64,000 nt of DNA from an uncultured Granulosicoccus sp. (GCA_947495035.1 CANLXI010000013.1:124001-188000), one strand, 5' to 3'; positions 45,922 to 56,122 are shown, numbered from the stretch's first letter. Notes: generated by a model from the sequence alone, not told the origin. Numbers and translations are program-made.

Positions 45922-47628
45922 TCAGCGTCCCCGAGCAGCGGCGGTGTCAGTACTTGCTGCCGCCTTTTCAGCCTGTTGCCGAATCTGACTCAGCGTCATC
46001 GTGGGGGTGATGGCCTCTGCGCTGATGCACACGTGGATCAGGGACGGTGTTTCGGCGTCCATGGCCTGTTGCAAGGCCGGCAGGAACTCGGCGTCGTTCC
46101 TGACCGTACAACTGAACGCACCATAGGCACGGGCCAATGCTGCAAAATCCGGATTCTGCAAGGAGGTGGCCGACACTCTGCCGGGAAAGTGTCGTTCCTG
46201 ATGCATGCGGATGGTGCCGTAAATGCCATTGTCGATCAGCAACACGATGATGTTGGCACCTGACTGGACGGCCGTACCGAACTCCTGCATTGTCATCTGG
46301 AAGCAGCCGTCACCGGCAAATGCAACCACGGTACGCTCGGGCTCGCACAGTTTTGCAGCGATGGCCGCTGGCAGGCCATAGCCCATGGAACCGGAGGTGG
46401 GTGCCAGCTGCGAGCCGTAATGGCGAAATTTCCAGAACCGATGAATCCAGCTGGCGTAGTTGCCGGCACCATTGGTGATGATGGCATCCTCAGGCAGGCT
46501 TGCCAGCAGCGACTGCATGACCTTGCCCATCTGCACATCGCCGGGAGTGACGATATCGTCAGGTGTTGACCAGGACAGGTAGTCCTGATGCGCGGATTCG
46601 ACCCGAGCCGAGCGGTCAGCGACGCCAGCTGGAATGGATCGGGATTCGAAGGAGGCCACAAATGCCGTCGGACTGGCATGAATGGCCAGGGTCGGTCTGT
46701 AGACACGTCCCAGCTCCTCGGCACCGGGGTGTACATGAACCAGCGTCTGCTGCGGACTCGGAATATCCAGCAGGGTGTAATCCTGGGAGGGCATTTCGGA
46801 CAGGCGAGCACCGATCATGAGCAGCAGGTCGGCTTCCTCGATGCGTTGACGCAGAGCCGGGTTGATGCCGATGCCGACATCGCCGGCATAATTGCCGTGG
46901 GTGTGATCGAACAGCATCTGACGTCTGAACGAGCAGGCGACAGGCAGTTGCCATTGTTGCGCGAGTCTCTGGAAGCCGAGAACCGCATCCTGGTTCCAGC
47001 GCGAACCCCCGAGGATGACCATCGGTCTGAGCGCATCCTTAAGCAGGTCGGTCAGTTGCGCCATCTGTTCTTCGCCGGGGCAGGTCTCGATCTGTTGCCA
47101 GGGGGCTACCGGCTTTGAACTGGCCAGCTGAGACAGCGCGTTCTCCGGCAAGGCCAGCGCTACGGGTCCCGGTCGACCGGAGGTGGCGACATGGAACGCT
47201 CGGGAAATCATCTCGTCCATGCGTTCGGCGTCTTCGATCTCGGCCACCCATTTCACCGACTCACCCAGGAAACGGTGGTAGTTCACTTCCTGAAAGGCTT
47301 CGCGTTCCCGGATGCCGGTGTCGATCTGGCCAATGAACAGGATCATCGGCGTCGAGTCCTGCAAGGCAACGTGCAAACCGGCGGTGGCATTGGTTGCCCC
47401 GGGGCCACGTGTGACAAAACAGATGCCCGGTGTTGCGGTCAGTTTGCCCCAGGCCTCGGCCATCATGGCAGCTCCGCCTTCCTGGCGGCACAGGGTATTT
47501 TCGATACCGCTGTCATACAGCGCATCGAGTACTGGCAGATAGCTTTCGCCGGGTACACAGAATACGCGTTCCACGCCGTGGTTCTTCAAAGCGTTGACCA
47601 GTAGTTGTCCACCTGTTTGACGAGTCAT
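45922..47628 (-). CDS. Thiamine-diphosphate enzyme (acetolactate-synthase-like)
   Basis: A 568-residue three-domain ThDP enzyme from the ATG at 47628 (GGGAA upstream). The N-terminal cofactor-activating glutamate is E50 (RQEGGAAMMAEA), and the C-terminal ThDP-Mg motif starts GDGCFQM and ends DNGIYG. The family includes acetolactate synthase, sulfoacetaldehyde acetyltransferase, glyoxylate carboligase and oxalyl-CoA decarboxylase; the substrate cannot be read from the motifs. No small regulatory subunit (ilvN) follows, arguing against a biosynthetic acetolactate synthase. It is divergent from a TAXI TRAP uptake system across 194 bases, suggesting catabolism of the imported acid. Confidence 0.85.
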   Translation of the reverse strand: MTRQTGGQLLVNALKNHGVERVFCVPGESYLPVLDALYDSGIENTLCRQEGGAAMMAEAWGKLTATPGICFVTRGPGATNATAGLHVALQDSTPMILFIGQIDTGIREREAFQEVNYHRFLGESVKWVAEIEDAERMDEMISRAFHVATSGRPGPVALALPENALSQLASSKPVAPWQQIETCPGEEQMAQLTDLLKDALRPMVILGGSRWNQDAVLGFQRLAQQWQLPVACSFRRQMLFDHTHGNYAGDVGIGINPALRQRIEEADLLLMIGARLSEMPSQDYTLLDIPSPQQTLVHVHPGAEELGRVYRPTLAIHASPTAFVASFESRSIPAGVADRSARVESAHQDYLSWSTPDDIVTPGDVQMGKVMQSLLASLPEDAIITNGAGNYASWIHRFWKFRHYGSQLAPTSGSMGYGLPAAIAAKLCEPERTVVAFAGDGCFQMTMQEFGTAVQSGANIIVLLIDNGIYGTIRMHQERHFPGRVSATSLQNPDFAALARAYGAFSCTVRNDAEFLPALQQAMDAETPSLIHVCISAEAITPTMTLSQIRQQAEKAAASTDTAAARGR

Positions 47629-47822
47629 GTCGATTCCCGTCCGGCCATGCCGGCATACAGTCGTGAGATAGGAAGCAGCAGAGCACGGTGCACTGCCTGA
47701 TCTGCCATTGTAGACAGACTTGCCGCTCATGTTCAGACTCGTTCCCATGCATCAAGCCGCAGAGCCACTCGGGTACACTGCGAGATTGCGAAGCGCAACC
47801 TTGGAATCACTGGAGAACCCTG

Positions 47823-48776
47823 ATGAAATCGATCACCTCAGTATTGACTGGCAGCCTGCTGTTGCTTGCCGCAACTGCAACGCTGGCGGAGACCCGCGTG
47901 ACCTACAAGTCGGCCAAGACCGGTTCTTCGTACTACCAGATGGCGGTGGAGCTGGCGGAGGCCATGAAGAAGGGCAGTGATGGAGACATCAGCGTGACGG
48001 TCGAGGAAAGCCAGGGATCCGTGCAGAACGTGATGGAGGCCGGCATCCGTCAGGGCAACTATGTATTCACCACGCCGCCGGCGCTGGTCGGGCTGGCGCA
48101 GTCCGGCAAGGCCATGTTCGAAGGCAAGCGTCGACCCGCCTTCGACGAGATTCGAGCATTGTTCCCGATCCCGTCTCTGACCATGCATTTCGTGGTGGCA
48201 TCCGACAGTGGTATCGAGGATATTGCCGGTCTGGCGGGCAAGACGATACTGCTTGGCAAGGGCTCGTTCGGCGCCACCGAAGGGGCAAGGTATCTGACCC
48301 TGTTCGGTCTGGAAGGCAAGGTCGAGTTGGCCGAGGTGGAATTGTCGAACGCCGTGGCGGCGCTGAAGAACGGGCAGATTGACGGTTTCGTGACTGCCGG
48401 TTCATGGCCGGCGCCCAATGTCATCGAAGCCGCCGCCAGCACCGGAGTGCAGGTACTGTCGCTGGATGACGAGCAGATCGGGACAAGCGGTCGAACACGC
48501 ATGGTCATTCCGGCGGGCACCTACAGTGGGCAGGAAGAGGATATCGTCACTACCTCGCTACCGGTTGTCGCCTACACCACCACGGGCATGGACGAGGAAA
48601 CGGCTTATCAGATGACACGAACGTACTGGGAACAGAAACAGGCGATGAGCGGCACGTCAGCGTGGTGGGGTAGTGTAGATGCTGCCTTGATGGAGAATCT
48701 CGGGCAACTGCATGCCGGGGCCGTTCGGTATTACGATGAAATCGGCATGGAACTGACTGCAGCACAGAGACCCTGA
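47823..48776 (+). CDS. TAXI-family TRAP transporter solute-binding protein
   Basis: A 317-residue periplasmic binding protein with signal peptide (cleavage after ATATLA). Early motifs SAKTGSSYYQMAVELAEAM and VEESQGSVQNVMEA, and ILLGKGSFGATEGARYL in the middle, are typical of TAXI proteins. The ATG at 47823 has GGAG about nine bases upstream; longer starts overlap the divergent gene region. It supplies the permease encoded 48 bases downstream. The ligand is probably an organic acid, not known more precisely. Confidence 0.88.
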   Translation: MKSITSVLTGSLLLLAATATLAETRVTYKSAKTGSSYYQMAVELAEAMKKGSDGDISVTVEESQGSVQNVMEAGIRQGNYVFTTPPALVGLAQSGKAMFEGKRRPAFDEIRALFPIPSLTMHFVVASDSGIEDIAGLAGKTILLGKGSFGATEGARYLTLFGLEGKVELAEVELSNAVAALKNGQIDGFVTAGSWPAPNVIEAAASTGVQVLSLDDEQIGTSGRTRMVIPAGTYSGQEEDIVTTSLPVVAYTTTGMDEETAYQMTRTYWEQKQAMSGTSAWWGSVDAALMENLGQLHAGAVRYYDEIGMELTAAQRP

Positions 48777-48823
48777 TCGACTGAACTGCCGCAGAGGCTA
48801 CGGACCGGATAAAGGTACATTCC

Positions 48824-50617
48824 ATGATGACTGCCAGACAAACCGGATGCCGTTTGCCCTGGGCGCTGCTGGGTGCCCTGTCCATAGGCTTCCATCTGTG
48901 GCTGGTGTTCAGCGGGCTGATTCCCAATCTGGTCAGTCGGCCACTGCACATGGCACTCGCCTTGCCCTGGGTGTTTCTGGCTGCATTTCGGCCGGACGTT
49001 CCGGACAGGGATGTCTCGCCGCTGAACCGGACCCTGGGGGTCATGCTGTTTGCCATCTGCCTGCCGGCCTGTCTGTGGATTGTCTGGCAGCACGACACAC
49101 TCGGTGATCAGTATGGGTTTCTGGAGAATCACTTCCAGACAGCGATAGCCGCAATTCTGCTGATCGGTGTGCTGGAGATGGCCAGACGCGCCATTGGCTG
49201 GCCATTGCCACTGGTGGCATTGCTGGCTCTGCTGTATGGCTTGCTCGGCCAGTACATTCCCGGAGAATTCGGTCACCCCGGAACACCGCTGAGCAGTTTT
49301 CTGGGCACGCTCACCATTGCCGAGGGTGGATTGTGGGGCAGCCTGACAGGTGTGTCCGTCAGCATCGTTGCCATATTCGTGATCTTCGGTGCGGTTCTCA
49401 ATGCCGGTGAAGCGGGTCAAGGATTCATGAACCTGGCCACACGGGCCGCTGGCCGACTCAAGGGGGGGGCGGCCAAGGTCTCGGTGGTCTCATCGGCGTT
49501 GTTCGGCTCCATATCCGGCTCGGCATCGGCCAATGTCGCCTCCACCGGTACCGTGACCCTGCCAGCCATGACCAGGCTCGGCTACCCCAGGGCGCTGGCA
49601 GGAGCCGTGGAGGCTGTCGCCTCATCGGGCGGGCAGATCATGCCGCCTCTGATGGGGGCCGGAGCCTTCGTCATGGTCGAACTCACCGGTATCAGCTATA
49701 CCAGCATCATGACAGCGGCCAGCCTCCCCGCGCTGTTGTATTTTCTGGCCGTCTGGTTCGGAATCAACGGATTTTCCAGGCGTTTCGACCTGCAACCCTT
49801 GAGTCGCGAGCAGTTGCCCGACGCGAAACTGGTCCTGATCACGACCGGTTTCTTTCTGGTGCCTTTCACCACCTTGCTGCTTGGCATGTTTGTCCTGGGG
49901 CGAACACCGCAATATGCAGCCTGTCTGGCCATCGGTGCCGGATTTGTATTGTTGTTTTTCAATGATCGGCTGCGACCGGGTCTGCGCCTGTTTGCGCAGC
50001 GGCTCGAATCGCTGTGCATTCAATCGGGTGAGCAGATTGCCACGATTGCCAGCATCATCCTGTGTGCCTCGATCATCATTGGTGTACTTGGCATCACGGG
50101 CCTGGGGGTGAAGCTGACATCGGCCATCCTGTCCTTGTCTGGCGGGCATCTGGTACCTGCCTTGCTGTTGACGGCGCTGGCTTGTCTCATTCTGGGCATG
50201 GAAGTGCCCACAACAGCTGCCTATGTCATTTGCGTATCCGTTGCCGGGCCTGCATTGACCGAGTTGGGTCTGCCATTGCTCACCACGCATCTGTTCGTGT
50301 TCTGGTTCGCCTTGCTGAGTACCATCACACCGCCGGTTTGCGGTGCGGTGTTCATCGCCGCTGGCATGGTCGGCGAGAACTGGCTGAAGGTTGCCCGCTA
50401 TGCCATGGCGCTGGGTCTGGGACTCTACCTGATTCCATTGAGCATGATCAGTCATCCGGGCATTCTCGAGATCGCTACCGCTCCCTGGTCGGCAATCCTG
50501 GCCGCAGCACTGGTAGCAGCCGGTCTGGCGGCCATCTCCCATGCCATAACCAGCGAGCGTGGAATCCCATTTCGCCTGATGGTGGTTGCGGTCGGGTGTC
50601 TGTTGTTGTTCTACTGA
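48824..50617 (+). CDS. TRAP transporter fused permease (TAXI type)
   Basis: A 597-residue protein with about fourteen hydrophobic segments combining the small (DctQ-like) and large (DctM-like) TRAP permease subunits, as usual for TAXI systems. GSISGSASANVASTGTVTLPAM and GGQIMPPLMGAGAFVM are signature stretches of the large subunit. It uses an ion gradient to import the solute delivered by the preceding binding protein. An ATG at 48824 (MM) follows a weak ribosome site. Confidence 0.9.
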   Translation: MMTARQTGCRLPWALLGALSIGFHLWLVFSGLIPNLVSRPLHMALALPWVFLAAFRPDVPDRDVSPLNRTLGVMLFAICLPACLWIVWQHDTLGDQYGFLENHFQTAIAAILLIGVLEMARRAIGWPLPLVALLALLYGLLGQYIPGEFGHPGTPLSSFLGTLTIAEGGLWGSLTGVSVSIVAIFVIFGAVLNAGEAGQGFMNLATRAAGRLKGGAAKVSVVSSALFGSISGSASANVASTGTVTLPAMTRLGYPRALAGAVEAVASSGGQIMPPLMGAGAFVMVELTGISYTSIMTAASLPALLYFLAVWFGINGFSRRFDLQPLSREQLPDAKLVLITTGFFLVPFTTLLLGMFVLGRTPQYAACLAIGAGFVLLFFNDRLRPGLRLFAQRLESLCIQSGEQIATIASIILCASIIIGVLGITGLGVKLTSAILSLSGGHLVPALLLTALACLILGMEVPTTAAYVICVSVAGPALTELGLPLLTTHLFVFWFALLSTITPPVCGAVFIAAGMVGENWLKVARYAMALGLGLYLIPLSMISHPGILEIATAPWSAILAAALVAAGLAAISHAITSERGIPFRLMVVAVGCLLLFY

Positions 50618-50858
50618 TCTGTCGGTACGCATGAGCCAGGTGGCCGTATGCCAGGCCGTCCCCCGGGAGCGTGCCTGAGGCTGTGATTGCGCATCAGCCT
50701 CGGCTGTTGCCGGCAGTGTTACATCACAATTCGGCATTGTCGACTACATCTGCCTGATACAGCAAACGCTACAGGATCAAACACAGAGAGCTCTGCGACG
50801 TTCCAGGCGATCTGCTCCATGGCAGCACTCAACGTTCATTCAGGAATACACTCGTCAA

Positions 50859-52211
50859 ATGAAGAAACTGCTATTGGCTGTTCCCCTGGTCGCCGGTGCG
50901 TCCTGGGCAGGCGCCTCCTGGTATTCGGGAACCCAGACACAGAGTGCCTATGATCAGCTGTTGACGCAGCTCAATGAATTGAAGCCCTTCACGCTGGTCA
51001 ACGAGTCCTATGGCGGTGGTCTGACCCGAAGCCATGCAGTCACGCAAGTGCTGGATTCGGCGTCTGCCGATGCAAAAGTCCTGTTTCGCCTGCAACATGA
51101 GATCGATCATTCACCCGTCGGTGTCGATGGTGGCGCTGTGCGCGTTGGGGCTGCAACCATCAGGACCACACTGCTGCGTGATGGCTCGCTGCCCGAGGTT
51201 CTGGTCGAGTTCCTGAGTGGATTCACCGAGGCCGAACCCTTTGTCGTCGATACACAGGTCGGTTTCGATGGTCACATCGACAACCACCTGCAGGTCAGCC
51301 CCTATCGATTCCTGGAGAACGGCACCAGCGTCGATTTTGGCGGTGTCGACTACTCAGTCAGCGTTAGCGGGGATGCGGTGTCCGGTAGCGGTATCCTGGG
51401 TGCCTTCGAATGGGCTCGCGCAGGCAATGCCTTGCATCTCTCGCCGGGCAAGATCAGGACGGAACTGACCCGTATCAGTCAGTCGGTCTATTCCGGCTCC
51501 CATGGTGTCGATTTCGATACGTTGTCGATCCGTGCCGAAGACGACATGAACTTGCAGGCAACGCTGGGTTCCATCGGTTTTCATGGCGACACCACCGTGG
51601 ACGGCGATTTGCTGAGCAGTCAGTCAAGAATGTCGGTCGGGCGTATCGACAGCCTGTTGCCCATCAACGCGTTTTCACTGGAGACGGCGGTAACGAAACT
51701 CTCCATCGAGGGTATCGAGCACTATGTCGACACCATCAGTCAAGTGTCGTTGACCGATGCGATGTTCTCTGACGATGAGGAAATCACCAGGCGTATTCTG
51801 GACGCCTATGCGCCAATGATCGGCCCTGGCACCGGTGTGGATGTTGCGCTTGGTTTCAGCAATGACGGTGGAGATGCCAGTCTGGCCTATGGCATCAGCA
51901 TGATCGATGAAACCGCTGCTGCTTATCCTGTCAACGGGCTGGCGTCCATCGTCACGCTCAGGGACCTGTTGAATGCAGTGACACTGGAAGCGCATCTGGA
52001 TGCCGATGTGGCTGCCATTGACCAGACGCCTCTGGGAATGTTCATGATGTCGCCTCAGGCACAGCAGATCATCGTTGCCGATGGGGTCAGTTACAAGTCC
52101 GATATGACTCTGAGCGAATTGATCGTCGATATCAACGGCAAACCACTGGCCTTGGAGATGATGCTGGGTGACAAACTGGATACCCCGTTGGCGGAAATGG
52201 CGGACCTGTAG
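50859..52211 (+). CDS. YdgA/DUF945-family protein
   Basis: A 450-residue protein with an N-terminal hydrophobic leader (MKKLLLAVPLVAGASWAGA) and the DUF945 start block YDQLLTQLNELKPFTLVNESY. The remainder is beta-rich and acidic, presumably periplasmic and anchored by the leader. The family has no established biochemical role. It stands alone between a 241-base gap and a 13-bp terminator-like hairpin, so it is probably monocistronic. Confidence 0.82.
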   Translation: MKKLLLAVPLVAGASWAGASWYSGTQTQSAYDQLLTQLNELKPFTLVNESYGGGLTRSHAVTQVLDSASADAKVLFRLQHEIDHSPVGVDGGAVRVGAATIRTTLLRDGSLPEVLVEFLSGFTEAEPFVVDTQVGFDGHIDNHLQVSPYRFLENGTSVDFGGVDYSVSVSGDAVSGSGILGAFEWARAGNALHLSPGKIRTELTRISQSVYSGSHGVDFDTLSIRAEDDMNLQATLGSIGFHGDTTVDGDLLSSQSRMSVGRIDSLLPINAFSLETAVTKLSIEGIEHYVDTISQVSLTDAMFSDDEEITRRILDAYAPMIGPGTGVDVALGFSNDGGDASLAYGISMIDETAAAYPVNGLASIVTLRDLLNAVTLEAHLDADVAAIDQTPLGMFMMSPQAQQIIVADGVSYKSDMTLSELIVDINGKPLALEMMLGDKLDTPLAEMADL

Positions 52212-52644
52212 ACCAGCCTGGAGATTTCGTGAAGTCGCTCAGTTCATGAGGTTTGTTCTCAAGACATGTTCCCGGGTGATGTCTCGGTGTCAATCGGGGT
52301 CAATGAGTACCGAAGAATGGCTGTTTACAGCCATTCTTCGCTGTTTCAGGCTGTTTGTCAGCAGTTTTCCTGTTCGATGAAAGGGGACGCAGGATCGAGA
52401 ACTGGCATAAAGTGTGACAGTAAAAGCGCGTGGTCTATACAATGGTCACTCTGCCGAGTCTTGAATGATTGATTCGGTAGCGCTTGTGGAGCTGTAATCA
52501 GACAAACTGATCTTCGGTCAACTTCCTGAGCGCACACGCTCCGACTGCCGGGTCAGAATCAGACTGTGCAGTCTCCTTTGCCTGACAACAGCCTTGCCGC
52601 CAGATGGCCCATGAGCCGTTGTCCATTTGTGAAATCAACAATAC
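52212..52644 (+). other. 433-base gap with terminator and a long leader before rhlE
   Basis: No gene is seen. After the hairpin at 52311-52340 a possible promoter occurs: GTGACA at 52414-52419 and TACAAT at 52438-52443 with an 18-base spacer. This would give a leader of nearly 200 bases before the RNA helicase start, as is common in cold-inducible helicase genes. The leader shows no ORF with coding character; the promoter is a sequence-based inference. Confidence 0.45.
52311..52340 (+). terminator. Hairpin terminator after the YdgA-like gene
   Basis: A 13-bp perfect stem (52311-52323 with 52328-52340) with a TTTA loop, followed by CTGTTT. The T-run is weak, but the stem and position about 100 bases past the stop support termination. 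Confidence 0.6.
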
Positions 52645-54003
52645 ATGTCATTTGAAGCACTGGGCCTGTCGTCCGAGGTCCTGAAAGCCGTTCTCGAAGA
52701 AGGCTACGAAACTCCCACTCCCATTCAGCAAAAAGCCATTCCGCTGGTACTCACCGGCAAGGATGTCATGGCAAGTGCCCAGACCGGCACCGGCAAGACC
52801 GCAGGTTTCACCCTGCCACTGTTGCAGAAACTGTCGCAATCACCACGCCGTGGCAATGGTGGTCGCAAGGGCAGTCCACCGGTACGAGCCCTCATTCTCA
52901 CTCCCACGCGTGAGCTGGCTGCACAGATCACCGAGAGCGTTGCCACCTATGGCAAGTACCTGAAGTTTCGATCGGCCGTTGTCTTCGGTGGTGTCAGCAT
53001 CAATCCGCAGATCAGTCAGCTGCGCAAGGGGGTCGATATACTGATTGCAACACCGGGTCGTCTTCTGGATCACGCCGGTCAAGGCACCGTCGATCTGTCC
53101 CAGCTGGAAGTTCTGGTGCTGGACGAGGCCGATCGCATGCTGGACATGGGCTTCATTCATGATGTCAAGCGAGTGCTGGCACTGCTGCCCGATACCAGCG
53201 AGCGGCAGAACCTGCTGTTCTCGGCAACGTTTTCACGTGAGATCAAGCAGCTGGCTCAACGCATGCTGAACGATCCGCAACTGGTTGAAGTCGCTCCGCA
53301 GAACGCAACCGCTGATCGTATCGAACAGCAGGTGTATCGGGTCGACAAGGGGCGCAAGCGCGAATTGCTGTCGAAACTGATCCATGACGAGCAATGGCAG
53401 CAAGTGCTGGTATTCACACGTACCAAGCATGGTGCCAACCGTCTGGCCGAACAACTGGAACGAGACGGTCTGTCTGCGGCGGCCATTCATGGCAACAAGA
53501 GCCAGGGTGCCAGGACTCGTGCGCTGGCCGGTTTCAAGGAGGGGCAGATTCGGGTGCTGGTGGCGACCGATATCGCCGCTCGAGGGCTGGATATCGATCA
53601 ATTGCCCAATGTAGTGAACTTCGAACTGCCGAATGTACCGGAAGACTACGTACACCGCATCGGGCGTACGGCTCGCGCCGGCATGTCCGGCAAGGCGGTA
53701 TCGCTGGTGTGCATCGACGAAGACAAGTTGCAGCGCGACATCGAGCGCCTGATCAATCGCGAGTTGCCGCGCGTCCAGATCGAAGGCTTCGAGCCTGATC
53801 CGAGTATCAAGGCCGAGCCGATCCGCCAGGGTCGACAGGGTGGTGGTCGAAGCCAGGGTTCTCCCGCGGGCCGAGGCCGTGGTTCGCAGGGGCGTTCCGC
53901 CAACGCTCGTTCCGGTGCCGGCAAGGTGCAGCCAGCCGGAACCCAGGCCGCCAACCGCAGTCGCCGATCCCGTTCTCGGGCCCATGGCGGTCGAACTGCG
54001 TGA
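52645..54003 (+). CDS. rhlE: DEAD-box RNA helicase (RhlE-like)
   Basis: A 452-residue ATP-dependent RNA helicase. In order: Q-motif TPIQQKAIP, Walker A AQTGTGKT (K51), [19 protein letters not shown] box [13 protein letters not shown] (about 155), SAT motif LLFSATFS, then [13 protein letters not shown] and [10 protein letters not shown]. The tail (about 395-452) is rich in Arg, Gly and Gln and would bind RNA. RhlE acts in ribosome assembly and mRNA turnover. Its stop overlaps the start of the yjdM-like gene by four bases. Confidence 0.93.
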   Translation: MSFEALGLSSEVLKAVLEEGYETPTPIQQKAIPLVLTGKDVMASAQTGTGKTAGFTLPLLQKLSQSPRRGNGGRKGSPPVRALILTPTRELAAQITESVATYGKYLKFRSAVVFGGVSINPQISQLRKGVDILIATPGRLLDHAGQGTVDLSQLEVLVLDEADRMLDMGFIHDVKRVLALLPDTSERQNLLFSATFSREIKQLAQRMLNDPQLVEVAPQNATADRIEQQVYRVDKGRKRELLSKLIHDEQWQQVLVFTRTKHGANRLAEQLERDGLSAAAIHGNKSQGARTRALAGFKEGQIRVLVATDIAARGLDIDQLPNVVNFELPNVPEDYVHRIGRTARAGMSGKAVSLVCIDEDKLQRDIERLINRELPRVQIEGFEPDPSIKAEPIRQGRQGGGRSQGSPAGRGRGSQGRSANARSGAGKVQPAGTQAANRSRRSRSRAHGGRTA

Positions 54004-54338
54004 GCGAGTTTCCTGCCTGTCCGGAATGTCAATCGAGCTATACCTATCCGGACGGGACGATGCTGGTCTGTCCCGAGTGCGCTCATGAATGGTCGGCCAC
54101 TGACAACGCACCGGATGACGACGCCGGGTCGGTGAGGGATGCGAACGGGAATCCTCTGGTGGATGGCGATACCGTTACCGTGATCAAGGATCTGAAGGTC
54201 AAGGGCTCATCGGCGGTGGTCAAGGTCGGTACTCGGGTGAAGAGCATTCGTCTGGTGGAAGGCGATCACGATATCGACTGTCGCATCGATGGCATCGGGG
54301 CGATGAAGCTCAAATCGCAATTCGTCAAGAAGGCCTAG
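54000..54338 (+). CDS. yjdM: YjdM/PhnA-family zinc-ribbon protein
   Basis: A 112-residue protein. The N-terminal zinc ribbon has C7-C10 (CPEC) and C24-C27 (CPEC), followed by the PhnA-type domain [19 protein letters not shown] and [19 protein letters not shown]. The family name PhnA is historical and its role is unclear. It starts with GTG overlapping the rhlE stop (GTGA), so it is translationally coupled to the helicase, and a RIO-kinase gene follows 29 bases later. Confidence 0.88.
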   Translation: MSEFPACPECQSSYTYPDGTMLVCPECAHEWSATDNAPDDDAGSVRDANGNPLVDGDTVTVIKDLKVKGSSAVVKVGTRVKSIRLVEGDHDIDCRIDGIGAMKLKSQFVKKA

Positions 54339-54367
54339 GCGGGGTTGATCATGAACGGTTCTGTCTC

Positions 54368-55213
54368 GTGAAGACGCCCAAGCGACTCCAGCCGCTGCTG
54401 GAAGACGGTCTGATCGATGAAGTCCTGCGACCTCTGATGAGTGGCAAGGAAGCCACGGTCTACCTGGTGCGCAGTGAGGGTCGGATTCGCTGTGCCAAGG
54501 TCTACAAGGATGTGGCTGTGCGCAGCTTCAAGCAGGCTGTCCAGTATCAGGAGGGACGCAAGGTGCGCAACAGCCGTCGCCAGCGAGCGATGGACAAGGG
54601 TACGCGTTTCGGGCGTGAAGAACAGGAGAAAGCCTGGCAGAACACCGAAGTGGAGGCGCTGTACAGATTGCGTGATGCCGGTGTTCGTGTGCCAGAGGCA
54701 TTCGGATGTTTCGACGGCGTGCTGTTGATGGAGCTGATCACGGATGCGCAGGGTGAAGCTGCACCGCGATTGAACGATGTGCTAATACCGATGGAAAGAG
54801 CTGCTGCCGATCACAAGACCATGATGCACTATGTGCTGCGCATGCTGTGTGCAGGACTGGTGCATGGCGACCTGTCGGAATTCAATGTGTTGATGACCGA
54901 AGAGGGGCCGGTCATCATTGATCTGCCGCAGGTGGTTGATGCTGCCGGGAACAACCACGCGCCGACCATGCTGGCCCGGGACGTGGCCAATATCACACGC
55001 TATTACGCCCGGTATGTGCCGGAGCTGGCCGAGACGCGCTACGCGGAAGAGATGTGGGCCTTGCATGAAGCCGGTGCCTTGCATCCGGACATGACACTGA
55101 CAGGGAAATACGCTCGCGAAGAGCAGGAAGCGGACGTCGGTTCCGTGCTGCAGCAGATTCAGGAAGCCTATCGTGAGGAAATGGAACGGCGGGAACGACT
55201 CGGCGACGACTGA
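54368..55213 (+). CDS. RIO1-family serine/threonine kinase
   Basis: A 281-residue atypical kinase. GKEATVYLVRSEG holds the nucleotide loop and a lysine follows in CAKVYKD; the catalytic loop is LVHGDLSEFNVLM and the metal-binding segment IIDLPQVVDA. RIO kinases act in ribosome maturation in eukaryotes and archaea; bacterial members are scarcely characterised. Placement after rhlE and yjdM suggests a ribosome- or RNA-related task. The start is GTG at 54368, with a weak Shine-Dalgarno. Confidence 0.88.
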   Translation: MKTPKRLQPLLEDGLIDEVLRPLMSGKEATVYLVRSEGRIRCAKVYKDVAVRSFKQAVQYQEGRKVRNSRRQRAMDKGTRFGREEQEKAWQNTEVEALYRLRDAGVRVPEAFGCFDGVLLMELITDAQGEAAPRLNDVLIPMERAAADHKTMMHYVLRMLCAGLVHGDLSEFNVLMTEEGPVIIDLPQVVDAAGNNHAPTMLARDVANITRYYARYVPELAETRYAEEMWALHEAGALHPDMTLTGKYAREEQEADVGSVLQQIQEAYREEMERRERLGDD

Positions 55214-55317
55214 GTGGCAGCGCTGATCGCCAGCCTGGCAGACCTTGCATTGTCGCAGGCGTCATTGCAATGGCAGGGTTCCTGCCTTGCAACGCGCCTG
55301 TCTCGTTTCTGCCGATA

Positions 55318-56028
55318 TCAACGACTGACAAATCGAACATGCTGCGGATCGAACCAGGTTCGCGAGTATTCGGCCAGCTCGCCATCCTGATCCCGTGATA
55401 GCCGCTCGATGAAGCCCCAGTCGCCGGTATGGCGCTGACGCCACGATTCCGGTGCCCAGTCAGGCAGAGGTCCGACACCGACTCGGTCCTCGACGCGTGT
55501 AATGCGAAAACCCAAGACATCACGGTAGAAGCGGTACAGTGAGTCGGTGACTTCTGCCGCATCGATGTGCTCGGCATGACGTCCATCGAGCCAGATTTCC
55601 TCAAGGGCGGCTTCGCGCTGGTTCAGGTGTCTGATTCGTCGGAATCGGAAAGCCTGCGTGGCACTGCCGATATCCGGGAATCCCTGTGGCTTGTCCAGGT
55701 GGTCGAGCGACAGCAATCGAGCGCTGGGAGTCGCTGGTCCGTCCACCAGTTCCAGCCGGAACAGGGCGTAGACATTGTCTTCATCCAGGGTACTGTTCAC
55801 ATAGTTTCCGGAGCCCTGGATACGGGTGAGCAAACCACGATGCTCGAGCTCTGCCAGGGCCTTGCGCAGGGTGCCTACCGAGATGTTCAGCCCTTCAGCC
55901 ATGTTGCGTTCGGGCGGCAGTCTCTCACCGTCGGGCAATACACCCGTCTTGATATCCCTGACCAGCATCTCGGTAATCTGATTGACCAGTGGCACGCGGC
56001 CCGATAATTCATTGTGTGAACCTGACAA
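55318..56028 (-). CDS. GntR/HutC-family transcriptional regulator
   Basis: A 236-residue regulator with an N-terminal winged helix (about 10-78; LPPERNMAEGLNISVGTLRKAL) and a C-terminal UTRA ligand-binding domain (about 95-235). HutC-type members bind small metabolites and usually control adjacent genes. It is divergent from the flavin monooxygenase operon at 56123, with a promoter-like TTGACA element and repeats between them, so it most likely represses that operon. Confidence 0.88.
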   Translation of the reverse strand: MSGSHNELSGRVPLVNQITEMLVRDIKTGVLPDGERLPPERNMAEGLNISVGTLRKALAELEHRGLLTRIQGSGNYVNSTLDEDNVYALFRLELVDGPATPSARLLSLDHLDKPQGFPDIGSATQAFRFRRIRHLNQREAALEEIWLDGRHAEHIDAAEVTDSLYRFYRDVLGFRITRVEDRVGVGPLPDWAPESWRQRHTGDWGFIERLSRDQDGELAEYSRTWFDPQHVRFVSR

Positions 56029-56063
56029 TTCGGATTACCTCAGGTGGAGTCGTGAATCGTGGT

Positions 56064-56092
56064 TTGACAAATTGATATACGATTGATACATT
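56064..56092 (+). promoter_or_regulatory. Promoter and possible operator before the monooxygenase operon
   Basis: A perfect -35 box TTGACA (56064-56069), 17-base spacer and -10-like TACATT (56087-56092). Inside the spacer ATTGATA occurs twice (56071-56077 and 56082-56088), offset by 11 bases, one helical turn, suggesting a regulator-binding site; the divergent GntR protein is the obvious candidate. Confidence 0.55.
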
Positions 56093-56122
56093 CGGTTGCA
56101 CTGTCTGCCGAGGTTTTTGTCC

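Noticed and set aside
52168..52380. 70-codon open frame across the terminator hairpin
   Set aside because: Overlaps the end of the YdgA-like gene and the 13-bp hairpin; no coding character.
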